This document shows positions 25,611 to 33,609 of a DNA stretch of 43,326 nucleotides, one piece after another. The notes under the pieces are model-generated. The model was not told the DNA's origin, did not search any database, and saw only the letters and a program-made list of their open reading frames with translations. The stretch is from the NCBI GenBank assembly GCA_023436305.1, contig JAEZJQ010000058.1:1-43326 (forward strand), given 5' to 3'. Each line of letters starts with the position of its first letter. The stretch's first letter is position 1. This stretch comes from Bacillota bacterium. GTDB lineage: Bacteria > Bacillota > UBA4882 > UBA8346. The position numbers were made by a program, and so were the translations under genes.

Positions 25611-25723
25611 TCGACTACCAAAAACGATGACCAGTCATCGACTTAAGAGAAAGTCGATTGTAATCGACTACCAAAAACGATGACCAAGTCATCGACTTAA
25701 GAGAGAGTCGATTGTAAATCATG
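25581..25723 (+). repeat. Three tandem 53-54 bp nested-palindrome repeats in the skp operon
   Basis: Units begin at 25581, 25634 and 25688 with GTCATCGACTTAAGAG; the third is truncated. Inside each full unit AGTCGATT-GT-AATCGACT is a perfect hairpin, TCGACTT and AAGTCGA form a competing one, and GTCATCG and CGATGAC close the unit. The first copy contains the stop codon of the upstream gene, and the last ends just before the AAATGGAGGA site of ompH 3. The structure is like REP/BIME-type intercistronic repeats. Confidence 0.8.
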
Positions 25724-25758
25724 GATAATTTAATAATTTAAATGGAGGAAAAATCTCA

Positions 25759-26169
25759 ATGAATCATAAAAATCTATGGATTTCAATTTTATTGGGTTTC
25801 ATTTTATTAACGGCCGGGACGATTTGGGCTATCAGTATGTTCTCAGTTCGGATTGGCGTGGTGGATTACACCCGGATATCTTCCAATGAAAATAAGTTAT
25901 ATCAGAGTTTAAATGATTTAGTTCAATCGAAAGGCATTGAATTGCAAAAACAATTTAATTCCGCGAAGACTGATGCTGAAAAGGGTCTTATTTCTAAAGA
26001 GTTTGAACAGTATAAAGCAGATAAACAAAAAGAATTAAGCGTTAAGATCCAGAGCATTGTAACAAAAGTAGCTAAAAACAAAGGATTGAAGGCGGTGGCC
26101 AACTCGCAGGCATTGATTTATGGGGATACCGATATCACGGAAGATGTCCTAAAAGAATGTAATAAATAA
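25759..26169 (+). CDS. ompH: OmpH/Skp family periplasmic chaperone 3 (short)
   Basis: A 136-residue, short Skp-like protein. A signal or anchor helix (about residues 6-28) is followed by RIGVVDYTRIS, a shorter coiled coil, and KAVANSQALIYGDTDIT, the same closing motif as in the two upstream paralogues. It is about 55-65 residues shorter than those, because the coiled-coil tentacle is reduced. GGAGG lies 11 bases before the ATG. The gene is separated from the previous one by the triple repeat at 25581-25723 and is followed after 19 bases by lpxD. Skp next to lpxD is a classic gene order in diderms. Confidence 0.83.
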   Translation: MNHKNLWISILLGFILLTAGTIWAISMFSVRIGVVDYTRISSNENKLYQSLNDLVQSKGIELQKQFNSAKTDAEKGLISKEFEQYKADKQKELSVKIQSIVTKVAKNKGLKAVANSQALIYGDTDITEDVLKECNK

Positions 26170-26188
26170 TAAGGAGCTCTGATGGAAG

Positions 26189-27214
26189 ATGCCGTCTTTA
26201 TTTGAATTTGCCCGTTTGGTTGGTGGAGAAGTCGTCGGGGATGGCCAGGTAGAAATTAGTAATGTAGCCGGATTGGATGATGCAAAAGTTGGGGATATTA
26301 GCTTTATTGCGACCAATCGCGTTTTGGAGACGGCGTTGAATAGTCAGGCAACTGCTTTGATTGTCCCAATAAATTTCCCCGAACTGGATAAACCGATGAT
26401 TAAAGTCTCCAATCCACGGCTTGCTTTTGCGCAAATATTGGACTTCTTTGCGCCCAAAAAAGAATTTAAGCCGGGGATTCATGCTTCCGCCCAAATCGGC
26501 CGGGACTTTAAGGGTGATAATGTAGCTATTGGACCGTTGGTCTGTATTGGTGATCAAGTCCAGATTGGCCAGGGTACTATCATTTATCCCGGAGTGGTAA
26601 TTGACGACCGGGTAGTCATCGGGCAAAATTCGATCATTCATGCCAATGTAGTGATCCGGGAGGATACGGTTATCGGGAATAAGGTCCAAATTCATGCCGG
26701 GACAGTTATTGGTTCGGATGGATTTGGTTACGAAACGGTAAATGGCCGTCATATTAAAACCCCGCAAATTGGCAGAGTCGTTATTGAAGATGAAGTCGAG
26801 ATTGGGGCCAATGTCACGATTGACCGGGCCACTGTTGGGGTAACGTTAATTAAAAGAGAGACCAAGATTGATAATTTGGTTCAAATCGCTCATAATTGCC
26901 AGATTGGCGCGAATAATATTTTATGCGGGCAGGCGGCGATGGCGGGAAGCACCAAAACCGGAGATCGGGTCATCTTAGCCGGCAGGGCAGGATTGGTAGG
27001 CCATCTTAAAGTGGGTGATGATTCGGTGGTAGCCGCCTCGGCGGTAGTGATCAGTAGTCTGGCCCCAAATTCATTCGTTTCCGGACATCCGGCCCGGCCT
27101 CATGCCGAGGATATGAGGATTCAAGCGGCTGCCGGACGGCTACCGGATTTGATTAAAGAGATTCGTGAACTGCAAAAGAAGGTTGCCGAACTGGAAGGGC
27201 GGATTTCGTCCTAA
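26189..27214 (+). CDS. lpxD: UDP-3-O-(3-hydroxyacyl)glucosamine N-acyltransferase LpxD
   Basis: A 341-residue enzyme that adds the second hydroxyacyl chain in lipid A synthesis, using acyl-ACP in the cytoplasm. The N-terminal domain starts LFEFARLVGGEVVGDG and contains ISNVAGLDDAKVGDISFI, the uridine-binding part. A left-handed beta-helix of hexapeptide repeats (I/V-G-x-x) follows, with IAHNCQIG carrying the catalytic histidine (H235). The C-terminus is a short helix. Length matches the family (340). ATG 26189 is used. AAGGAG is 12 bases away, and an ATG at 26182 in another frame closes after eight codons. It is the last gene before a strong terminator and promoter (27319-27453). Confidence 0.95.
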   Translation: MPSLFEFARLVGGEVVGDGQVEISNVAGLDDAKVGDISFIATNRVLETALNSQATALIVPINFPELDKPMIKVSNPRLAFAQILDFFAPKKEFKPGIHASAQIGRDFKGDNVAIGPLVCIGDQVQIGQGTIIYPGVVIDDRVVIGQNSIIHANVVIREDTVIGNKVQIHAGTVIGSDGFGYETVNGRHIKTPQIGRVVIEDEVEIGANVTIDRATVGVTLIKRETKIDNLVQIAHNCQIGANNILCGQAAMAGSTKTGDRVILAGRAGLVGHLKVGDDSVVAASAVVISSLAPNSFVSGHPARPHAEDMRIQAAAGRLPDLIKEIRELQKKVAELEGRISS

Positions 27215-27318
27215 CACGGCATGATTGGCATCACAATCACTCATGAATCGGCTTTGGAAAAGCCGCATGAACCTATTTTCGTGTTAAGGGTTTGTGGGAA
27301 TATAGGGTTTAATATTCA

Positions 27319-27362
27319 TTCAAAACGGTGTGAACAAAGTTGAGAGTTCACACCGTTTTGAA
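27319..27362. terminator. Strong hairpin terminator after lpxD
   Basis: A perfect 17-bp stem: the arm at 27319-27335 (TTCAAAACGGTGTGAAC) pairs with the arm at 27346-27362 around a 10-base loop. A and T runs on both sides allow termination in either direction. Confidence 0.75.
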
Positions 27363-27422
27363 TTAGTATATGAAAAGTCGTTCAAAAGTTTTATACTCTT
27401 TTGTATTCCTTTGCTATATTGC

Positions 27423-27453
27423 TTGACAAGAAACAAGGCAATCGTATTATAAT
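27423..27453 (+). promoter_or_regulatory. Sigma-70-type promoter for the lpt operon
   Basis: TTGACA at 27423-27428 is followed by TATTAT at 27445-27450 (16-base spacer), overlapping TATAAT at 27448-27453 (19-base spacer). The predicted transcript would start near 27460 and include element B in its leader of about 260 bases. Confidence 0.6.
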
Positions 27454-27557
27454 CTTAGAATTAATCCCCCCCCTACCGGCAAGTTCCTTTTTTAAATTCC
27501 CGGGTAAGGCAGGATTTGGTTGAAACTAGGCGAAGTAATCCCCAAAGACAGTTATTG

Positions 27558-27640
27558 ATTACTCCGGTGATTCATTGTATTCATCCGATATAACATGTAG
27601 CAGGATTTATGCCTTTATGAATTTAAATCACCGGAGTAAA
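27558..27640 (+). repeat. Duplicated intergenic element, copy B (leader of lptF/G)
   Basis: An 83-base element. Its ends TTACTCCGGTGATT (27559-27572) and AATCACCGGAGTAA (27626-27639) are perfect 14-base inverted repeats. The core GATATAACATGTAGCAG (27587-27603) matches copy A (1103-1188) at the same place. It lies between the promoter and the start codon of the LptF/G gene, so it would be transcribed. It could be a structured leader RNA, an operator or a small palindromic mobile element. Confidence 0.6.
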
Positions 27641-27721
27641 ACATAAATTGTCGGCTATCAAAGATTGTTGAATACATCGGATAGGGTTTCTACACAATAA
27701 TTTGAAGGTTTGAGGAAAAAC

Positions 27722-28792
27722 GTGCGTATAATTCATCGTTATATTTGGAAAGAGTTCATCGAGCAATTTTTACTCTGTTTTTTGGGTTTTACGGCCCTTG
27801 GCATTGGGAAGATCCTTTTTGAATTTAACGATTTGTTTATCAGTTACCGGATGCCTTTAAAACTTATTGGGATGTTGATTTTGGATAAAATTCCCACATT
27901 ATGGATGGATGTTATTCCAGCCGCGGCCCTTTTTGGAGTCATTCTATCCTTGGGACGGCTGCTACGGGAACGGGAATTTGATGTGATGCGAACCGCCGGA
28001 TGCAGTCTAATCCAGATTACGATCCCTATATGTATCGGTGTGGCCGCGATTTGCTTTGGAGCGTTCTGGTGGAATGATCTGGTTGTATCCTCAGCCAATC
28101 ACCGGTTTGAGATGGAAGTCAGGCGGCTTTCCAATCAGGAAAATATACCGTTATTAAAAGAAAATGTGGTTTTTAAAGGCCCGCAGAACCGTTTCATTTA
28201 TTTAAATCGAGTCGATAACCGCCGGAAAGAAATTACCGGGATTATGGTGTTGGAACCAGGAGCTGCCGGAAAGTGGCCCAGGCTGATCACCGCCGAGTAC
28301 GGCCGGGTCAAGAACGGAATCTGGATCCTCTATAAAGGCGTTGTTCATGATCTGGATGAAAGCGGCGTGGTTGCCACCGAGCTAAAATTTCCCAAAATGG
28401 AACTGCTCATGTCTCTTGATTACCGGGTTATGATGGGCGATAAAAGCGCTTATGAGATGCGGGCGAAAGAATTACTGGAAAAAATTAAACTATATGGGCC
28501 TTACAACTATGTATACCGGGTCTATTATCAACAAAAATTCGCCGATCCTCTAATATCTCTGGTATTAGTCTTTTTAGCAATCCCCTTGACCATGTTCACC
28601 GGCCGGAATAACAGTTGGCTCGGGATGGTGTGGTGTTTTTTGATTATTATGGCGTATTATACCTTGCAGGTTATCGGGCGCACTATGGGTTGCAATGGAG
28701 TTATACCACCGTTCGCCGCCGCCTGGATTCCCCATATCCTGATTTTTTCAGTGGGCCTGTTACTGTTCGTGGCCAATGAAAAACGGAGGTAA
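27722..28792 (+). CDS. lptF: LptF/LptG family LPS export permease
   Basis: A YjgP/YjgQ-family inner-membrane permease of about 356 residues. Three transmembrane helices lie at the N-terminus (first part MRIIHRYIWKEFIEQFLLCF, then EREFDVMRTAGCS in the loop). A periplasmic beta-jellyroll domain follows (about 135-245), then three C-terminal helices. It forms the transmembrane channel of the LptB2FG ABC transporter that extracts LPS from the inner membrane. Only one such gene is present, so it may act as a homodimer, as suggested for some diderm Bacillota, or the partner is elsewhere. GTG 27722 is preferred, because TGAGGA lies 5 bases upstream; TTG 27710 is possible. It is directly followed by lptD. 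Confidence 0.88.
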   Translation: MRIIHRYIWKEFIEQFLLCFLGFTALGIGKILFEFNDLFISYRMPLKLIGMLILDKIPTLWMDVIPAAALFGVILSLGRLLREREFDVMRTAGCSLIQITIPICIGVAAICFGAFWWNDLVVSSANHRFEMEVRRLSNQENIPLLKENVVFKGPQNRFIYLNRVDNRRKEITGIMVLEPGAAGKWPRLITAEYGRVKNGIWILYKGVVHDLDESGVVATELKFPKMELLMSLDYRVMMGDKSAYEMRAKELLEKIKLYGPYNYVYRVYYQQKFADPLISLVLVFLAIPLTMFTGRNNSWLGMVWCFLIIMAYYTLQVIGRTMGCNGVIPPFAAAWIPHILIFSVGLLLFVANEKRR

Positions 28793-28794
28793 AG

Positions 28795-31005
28795 ATGCGG
28801 TGGCGGCTGGTTTTCAGTTGGATAGCGCTCTTGATGTTTTTGCTACCGGCGCAGCATACCCGGGCTGATTCCGGGGAGGCCAAGATTACAGCCGATGAGA
28901 TGACTTATGATTATTATTCAAAACAAATGGAAGCTTCAGGAAATGTACAGATAGTTTATAAGGATATCACCGTTGAGTGTGAGCGCGCATTTATGGATCA
29001 AACCCAAAATGTATTGTTGGCCAAAGGGAAGGTACGCATCACTAAGAATGACTCGGTTTATCATGGTGATAGCTTTATATATTACTTAATCAACGAGCAG
29101 GGCCTGTTATCGCCCATTCAGGCCGAGGTCCGCGATGCGGAAATCAACGGTCCCGTTCAACTGAAAGCCGCCGAAGGTTATTTTCAGGAGGAAACGGTAA
29201 TTACCCGGAATTCCACATTAAGTGGCTGTAACCGGGAGAAACCCCATTATCACTTAACCGCTAAGGAAGTCGAATATTATCCCGGGGATCGGGTGGTATT
29301 GCGCCGGGTATGGTATTGGGAACACGGTGTGCCGCTTTTTTATGTGCCATTTTTCTTTATTTCCCTCAAGCCTGACCGGGACAACAACAACTTTAATTTT
29401 GAAATTGGTCATAATGACACGGAAGGCTGGTTTGTCAAAACAGGCTATAATTATATATGGGACAGTAAAAACTATGGGAAAATAACCTCCCGGCTCACCG
29501 AAAAGGGCAGTGATGAGTTAGGGGTCACCCATTACTACGATTTCAGCCCGACCAGCAAATTTTATCAAGATTATCACTATATTAACAACCGGAAACTAGG
29601 GTATCCCAATCCGGATTATAAACTGGGTTTTGGCTACGAAAACGCCACCAACCCCAAAATGAAGTTTTCCACCGCAGTGGAAAATTGGAATCAATCGTAT
29701 ATTTATTTTAACGGAATTAAGCAAGATCTCAAGCAGCAAAAACGAGCTTTAAATCTACGAATTACCGGCCAATCCCCTTACCCTAGTTTGAACCTGAATT
29801 TTGCCGGTAATACCGGTACCGGGGAATATTTGGATGACTTGAACGGCAGCTGGAGTTATAATCCGGATGCCAGTTCGAATATCAACATAAATAGCCGCTG
29901 GTTTTATGAGGATAAGCTTAATACGGCTTCCTCCAATCCATTATCCGTTCCGCATTTTACAACGAATAGTTTTAAGTATTCAGGATCGTTTCGCAAAGAT
30001 TGGGGCTGGTCCAATGTTTCCCTGAATTACGATGAAACCATGGTATTCAGTGAGAATAGCAGCAATAATAATGTGAAACCCGATATAATTTATACGATTC
30101 CCAAATGGAAATTACCGTTATTCGGCGATTTCAAAGTGAGCGGCGGATATTTGTCTCTGGAAAAAATTACTAAAATAAATAATATTATTTCCCAGGAGAC
30201 TGGATACCGCCAGGCTTTGGATATTCAAAAATTGCCTCTCAAGTTATGGCAAACGGAACATACCACCGTGAATTGGGAGAGTAAGTTCTTTTACCGCGAC
30301 TTTCGGGTTAACGGTTCCGAGACCGAATTTTATGCGCTTACCACCGATTTGGGGTTGATTGAACAGTTTACCAAGAAATTTTCAACAGAGGTCCGGGTAG
30401 GATATGCCGGTACTTATGGGATACAGAACTACTTTTTTGGCAGAACCGGTGATAGTATTTTGGATGGCGCTTATCTAACCAACGAATGGCGGTGGCAGAG
30501 CCAAGGTTTTAATGCTTCGTTAAAAGGCGGGTATAATTTTAAAAACGCAATTGCCGATCCGGTGGTATTTTGGACGCGCTGGACTCCGGCGCCGGGCCAG
30601 GAAGTTTATTTTGATACATTGTACGATTGGAAGGTGGGCCTGAAATCCACCAACTTGCGGGCCAATTATTCCCCCAAGGACAATTGGCGGCTGGCCTTAA
30701 ACGCCGGTTATGATTTTAGTACCGGCTTATGGTCCAGCAAACAATTCGAGGCCTTAATCGCCCAGCAGCTCACTGCCAAATGGCAGTTGGAACTCAGTGT
30801 GAAATATGATACGCTTCGGGATGCCTTTACGGATGCCCAGACCGGTTTCGTTTACGATTGGCACTGCCGTAAGCTGAAAATACATTATGATTGGCTTACT
30901 GACCAGTATTGGCTTCAACTGACCTTCAATATTTTCCCGGATGTACCGTTGAAATATAGTTCCGAGTCTCAATTTGAGGGATTGCTTGATGAAATTAAAT
31001 TTTAA
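28795..31005 (+). CDS. lptD: LPS-assembly outer-membrane protein LptD
   Basis: A 736-residue outer-membrane protein. It has a signal peptide (about 1-24, ending HTRADS), an N-terminal OstA/LptA-type jellyroll (ITADEMTYDYYSKQMEASG, about 30-190), then a long beta-barrel rich in aromatic strands. The segment TLSGCNREKPHYHLTAKEVEYYPG matches the conserved part of LptD where the N-terminal domain meets the barrel; other cysteines needed for the E. coli disulfide pattern are not obvious. LptD (with LptE) inserts LPS into the outer leaflet. The ATG follows the lptF/G stop by 2 bases with GGAGG in the preceding gene end. No lptE was found in the window. Confidence 0.9.
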   Translation: MRWRLVFSWIALLMFLLPAQHTRADSGEAKITADEMTYDYYSKQMEASGNVQIVYKDITVECERAFMDQTQNVLLAKGKVRITKNDSVYHGDSFIYYLINEQGLLSPIQAEVRDAEINGPVQLKAAEGYFQEETVITRNSTLSGCNREKPHYHLTAKEVEYYPGDRVVLRRVWYWEHGVPLFYVPFFFISLKPDRDNNNFNFEIGHNDTEGWFVKTGYNYIWDSKNYGKITSRLTEKGSDELGVTHYYDFSPTSKFYQDYHYINNRKLGYPNPDYKLGFGYENATNPKMKFSTAVENWNQSYIYFNGIKQDLKQQKRALNLRITGQSPYPSLNLNFAGNTGTGEYLDDLNGSWSYNPDASSNININSRWFYEDKLNTASSNPLSVPHFTTNSFKYSGSFRKDWGWSNVSLNYDETMVFSENSSNNNVKPDIIYTIPKWKLPLFGDFKVSGGYLSLEKITKINNIISQETGYRQALDIQKLPLKLWQTEHTTVNWESKFFYRDFRVNGSETEFYALTTDLGLIEQFTKKFSTEVRVGYAGTYGIQNYFFGRTGDSILDGAYLTNEWRWQSQGFNASLKGGYNFKNAIADPVVFWTRWTPAPGQEVYFDTLYDWKVGLKSTNLRANYSPKDNWRLALNAGYDFSTGLWSSKQFEALIAQQLTAKWQLELSVKYDTLRDAFTDAQTGFVYDWHCRKLKIHYDWLTDQYWLQLTFNIFPDVPLKYSSESQFEGLLDEIKF

Positions 31006-31642
31006 ATTATTAACCATGGTTTTTTGGGCTATGTTCATATCTTTGGGCCATTTTGGCGGATGGTGGGATGAGATCATCACCGGTCTTTTCTCAAAGAAAA
31101 CCATCCAGGTGAGCCGTCCGCGACCCGAACCCCCGGCGATTCTCATTGCCCAGCCCAAATTGATAGGCTGGGAGGACTATAAGAAATCCTGGGAGATTGA
31201 AGCGGCGAAGATTTGGCAATCCAGTAGCGGCAGCCAGTATCATTTTGAAAACATCAGTAATGGGGTGGCATATTCGGTTAAAGATAAACGAGTTGATTTT
31301 ATCGCCGGTTGGGCTCGCCTGGAAAGAAATCGTTCCGAACTGTACCTGGGTGGAGGCCTGGAAGCCAAAATCGATGAGGCCCTCATCAAAACTACGGAAA
31401 GCATGATCAATTATAAACAAGAAGAAATGGTGTGCCCCAAGGAAGTTGTTTATCAGAAAAATGATACCATCATCAAAGCCCGAAAAATGATCATCCGCTT
31501 AAAAAAAGATGAAATTCTTTTGGAAGGAGATGTCCAATTTTTCGAGAAAAAAGATCAGATGAAAGCGGACGGTCTGCTATATAACACCAAAGAGAAAAAG
31601 TATTATTTAATTACTCCCAAAGAGATTATCTTATATCCATGA
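30989..31642 (+). CDS. lptC: LptC-like LPS export protein
   Basis: A 217-residue protein with an N-terminal signal or anchor (residues about 4-22), then a Pro-rich linker (VSRPRPEPPAIL) and an LptC-type beta-jellyroll domain: WQSSSGSQYHFENISNGVAYS through KADGLLYNTKEKKYYLI. LptC links LptF/G to LptA in the periplasm. ATG 30989 is chosen since GAGGG lies 8 bases upstream; it overlaps the lptD end by 17 bases. Its TGA overlaps the ATG of the next gene by 4 bases. The position lptD-lptC-lptA supports the assignment, although the sequence is diverged and LptA-like strands could cause confusion. Confidence 0.72.
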   Translation: MKLNFKLLTMVFWAMFISLGHFGGWWDEIITGLFSKKTIQVSRPRPEPPAILIAQPKLIGWEDYKKSWEIEAAKIWQSSSGSQYHFENISNGVAYSVKDKRVDFIAGWARLERNRSELYLGGGLEAKIDEALIKTTESMINYKQEEMVCPKEVVYQKNDTIIKARKMIIRLKKDEILLEGDVQFFEKKDQMKADGLLYNTKEKKYYLITPKEIILYP

Positions 31643-32658
31643 AGAAATACGGTTGGATATTGATATTGGGGCTTTTATTGGGGGTCAGTTTTGCAACGAC
31701 ACATGAAGAACCGGTGCGGATAACCGCCGCCCGGGTATCGGGTGACGCTGAAAAAAAGATAACTTATCTGGAAGGCAACGTCCGGATTGTCCAGGGTAAA
31801 ACCATAATTATCACCGAGTATGTAACCATCAATCTGGACCAAAAAATTGCCGAATTGGATAAAGGAACCCGATTGATGAATCACGATGTTTCCATTGAAT
31901 CCCGGCGCTTAGAGTACAATCTCAAGCAAGAAAGCGGAACATTTCGGGGCCAGGTGCTATTAAAACGGCTTGAGTCGGGGAACGGGGAGAAAAAAGACCC
32001 TTTTGAACTGGCTGCCAAGGAACTTTACTTTGAGACCGATACGAAAAATTTCAAGGCCAGTGGCAATTGCCGGCTGAAGCATAAACAATTTGAGGGGAAC
32101 GCTAACGGGATCGAATATGATGATGCCGGACAGAAACTGGATTTTAAAGGCGATGTGGTGATTCGGCAAGATACCACGGTGATTAAATCGGATTCGGTCA
32201 CCATTGATATGTCAACCAAACAATTACGGTTGGAAAACAAGACCGATTTAACTTCCCGGGAGATAAAAATTACGGCGGAAGCCCTGGACTACAATTATGA
32301 ACAAAAAGCGGGCGTTTTTCCCAAAGAAGTGGTATTAACCCGGGCTGAAATTAAAAACTTAAAGGGCAAAACCACGAAAGAACCATTTACCCTGAAAGCC
32401 GCCGGGCTTTATTTTGAAACCGGTTCGAATAACTTCACAGCAGAGTCAGGCCGCATCGTACATCAAGAGTTTACTGGTACTGCCGAAAAAATCGAATATG
32501 ACGATGAACGGCAATTGTTGACTTTTAAAGGGAATGCCCGGTTAGCTCGTGCCCAGGGCGAAGAATTGCGGGGAGAATTAATTGAAATTAACTTACGGGA
32601 CCAATGTTTTACGGTGCATCAAAACGGTACGGTTACCTTAAAAGTCCAGGAGGAATAA
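31639..32658 (+). CDS. lptA: LptA/OstA-type periplasmic LPS bridge protein with duplicated domain
   Basis: A 339-residue exported protein: signal peptide (about 1-19), then OstA-type beta strands (VRITAARVSGDAEKKITYLE). It is about twice the length of E. coli LptA (about 185). Two related blocks, DPFELAAKELYFETDTKNF...IEYDD...LDFKG and EPFTLKAAGLYFETGSNNF...IEYDD...LTFKG, show internal duplication (about residues 115-190 and 245-325). LptA forms a hydrophobic bridge carrying LPS from LptC to LptD across the periplasm; a double unit may replace part of the usual oligomer. It overlaps lptC by 4 bases. Confidence 0.83.
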   Translation: MKKYGWILILGLLLGVSFATTHEEPVRITAARVSGDAEKKITYLEGNVRIVQGKTIIITEYVTINLDQKIAELDKGTRLMNHDVSIESRRLEYNLKQESGTFRGQVLLKRLESGNGEKKDPFELAAKELYFETDTKNFKASGNCRLKHKQFEGNANGIEYDDAGQKLDFKGDVVIRQDTTVIKSDSVTIDMSTKQLRLENKTDLTSREIKITAEALDYNYEQKAGVFPKEVVLTRAEIKNLKGKTTKEPFTLKAAGLYFETGSNNFTAESGRIVHQEFTGTAEKIEYDDERQLLTFKGNARLARAQGEELRGELIEINLRDQCFTVHQNGTVTLKVQEE

Positions 32659-32664
32659 TAACTC

Positions 32665-32685
32665 ATGGGAATACCGAACGGATGA
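32665..32685 (+). CDS. Six-codon leader ORF coupled to the RNase H-like gene
   Basis: AGGAGG (32648-32653) stands 11 bases before ATG 32665, which opens a six-codon frame (MGIPNG) stopping at 32683-32685. That stop overlaps the ATG (32682) of the next real gene as ATGA. The downstream start has no site of its own, so coupling is likely. Whether the peptide is functional is unknown. Confidence 0.35.
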   Translation: MGIPNG

Positions 32686-33542
32686 TAATGCAAGAAACCC
32701 AAGCCGTTAATGAGGCGGGATCGTTTGCCTTGATTCAATTCCGGACTGTTAATGTAACGTATCATTTCCCGGAAATTGAATCATTAAAAAAGGACCTGCA
32801 TCTGATATACGGTATCGGGCCCAAAACCACCGCCCGGTTAAATCAAGACGGTATTTTTACAGTGGCTGATTTACTTAAGAATTCACGTTGGGAAAGAGCG
32901 GCCCGGGACTTACTGAAAACCATCGAAAATAAAGATCTGGACCGGCTGTCCCGTTATGGGGCAACGGATTTCCAATTGCTAAGTTTTTTCCGGCCGGAGA
33001 CCGTCAAGTTTATCGATATTGAGACCATCGGATTGTATTATATTCATCCGGTATTTTTGGTGGGAATTTTGTACTTTCAGGGTGGACAAGGATATGTGAA
33101 ACAGTTTCTGGCCCGCAATTTTGATGAAGAGAAAGCGATTTTAAAAGAAACAGCCCGGGAATTAGGGAATACCGACGTGATTGCCAGTTTTAACGGCCGC
33201 AGTTTCGACCTGCCTTATTTAAAAAATCGCATGAAATATCATCAGTTAAATGAGGAAGTGAAGGCGTTTCATGTGGACTTGCTACGGCCGGCCCGGAAAC
33301 AATACAAGGGAGTTTATCCCAACTGCCGTTTAATCACCCTGGAAAGGGAGTTGTTTCACCAGGAACGCGAAAACGATGTTCCCGGCGCAGAGATTGCCGA
33401 TTATTATTATCGTTATTTGGATACTGGCGACCGTTCGTGGTTAGACCCCATTTTGGAACACAACGCTCTGGATCTGCTATCCATGGCTAAACTATTAGGC
33501 GTTTTAACCGAAGAAACGGATAAGAAGAAATGTGAAGGTTAA
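32682..33542 (+). CDS. Helix-hairpin-helix plus RNase H-like (YprB type) nuclease-fold protein
   Basis: A protein of about 286 residues. The first third includes IYGIGPKTTARLNQDGI, a helix-hairpin-helix DNA-binding unit. The rest is an RNase H-like exonuclease-type domain (RNase_H_2, as in B. subtilis YprB): FIDIETIGL with D112 and E114, SFNGRSFDLPYLKNR, and EHNALDLLSMAKL. These are the DEDD-type acidic residues expected to bind two metal ions, so single-stranded DNA or RNA exonuclease activity is plausible. The frame extends upstream into lptA, but ATG 32682, overlapping the mini-ORF stop, is the likely start. It follows lptA directly, and its relation to LPS transport is probably positional only. 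Confidence 0.72.
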   Translation: MIMQETQAVNEAGSFALIQFRTVNVTYHFPEIESLKKDLHLIYGIGPKTTARLNQDGIFTVADLLKNSRWERAARDLLKTIENKDLDRLSRYGATDFQLLSFFRPETVKFIDIETIGLYYIHPVFLVGILYFQGGQGYVKQFLARNFDEEKAILKETARELGNTDVIASFNGRSFDLPYLKNRMKYHQLNEEVKAFHVDLLRPARKQYKGVYPNCRLITLERELFHQERENDVPGAEIADYYYRYLDTGDRSWLDPILEHNALDLLSMAKLLGVLTEETDKKKCEG

Positions 33543-33552
33543 AATTGGTTTG

Positions 33553-33595
33553 TTCTTATTTTCACACTTCACCCTTCAAACTTCACACTTCATTT
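33553..33595. repeat. Short direct repeats before yhaM
   Basis: A C/T-rich stretch with TTCACACTTC repeated at 33561 and 33581, separated by a related ACCCTTCAAA. It looks like replication slippage; no hairpin is present. Confidence 0.5.
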
Positions 33596-33609
33596 ATCGG
33601 AGGGGAATC

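Larger units (their letters stand above)
27215..27721. other. Control region between lpxD and lptF/G
   Basis: A 507-base spacer holding a long terminator hairpin (27319-27362), a sigma-70 promoter (27423-27453), a run of eight C residues at 27466-27473, and copy B of the duplicated element (27558-27640). The ribosome binding site TGAGGA precedes GTG 27722. No gene was recognised. Confidence 0.6.

Noticed and set aside
25581..25723. CRISPR array
   Set aside because: The three 53-54 bp units are contiguous without unique spacers, are palindromic inside and have no cas genes nearby.
26198..26767. 189-codon minus-strand frame inside lpxD
   Set aside because: It is antisense to the hexapeptide repeats of LpxD, whose repetition creates long open frames on the other strand.
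27558..27640. Tetrahydrofolate-riboswitch resemblance of element B (GGTGATTCATTG word)
   Set aside because: The similarity is one short word; the pairing arms and the second conserved segment do not fit that class, and the downstream gene is LPS transport.
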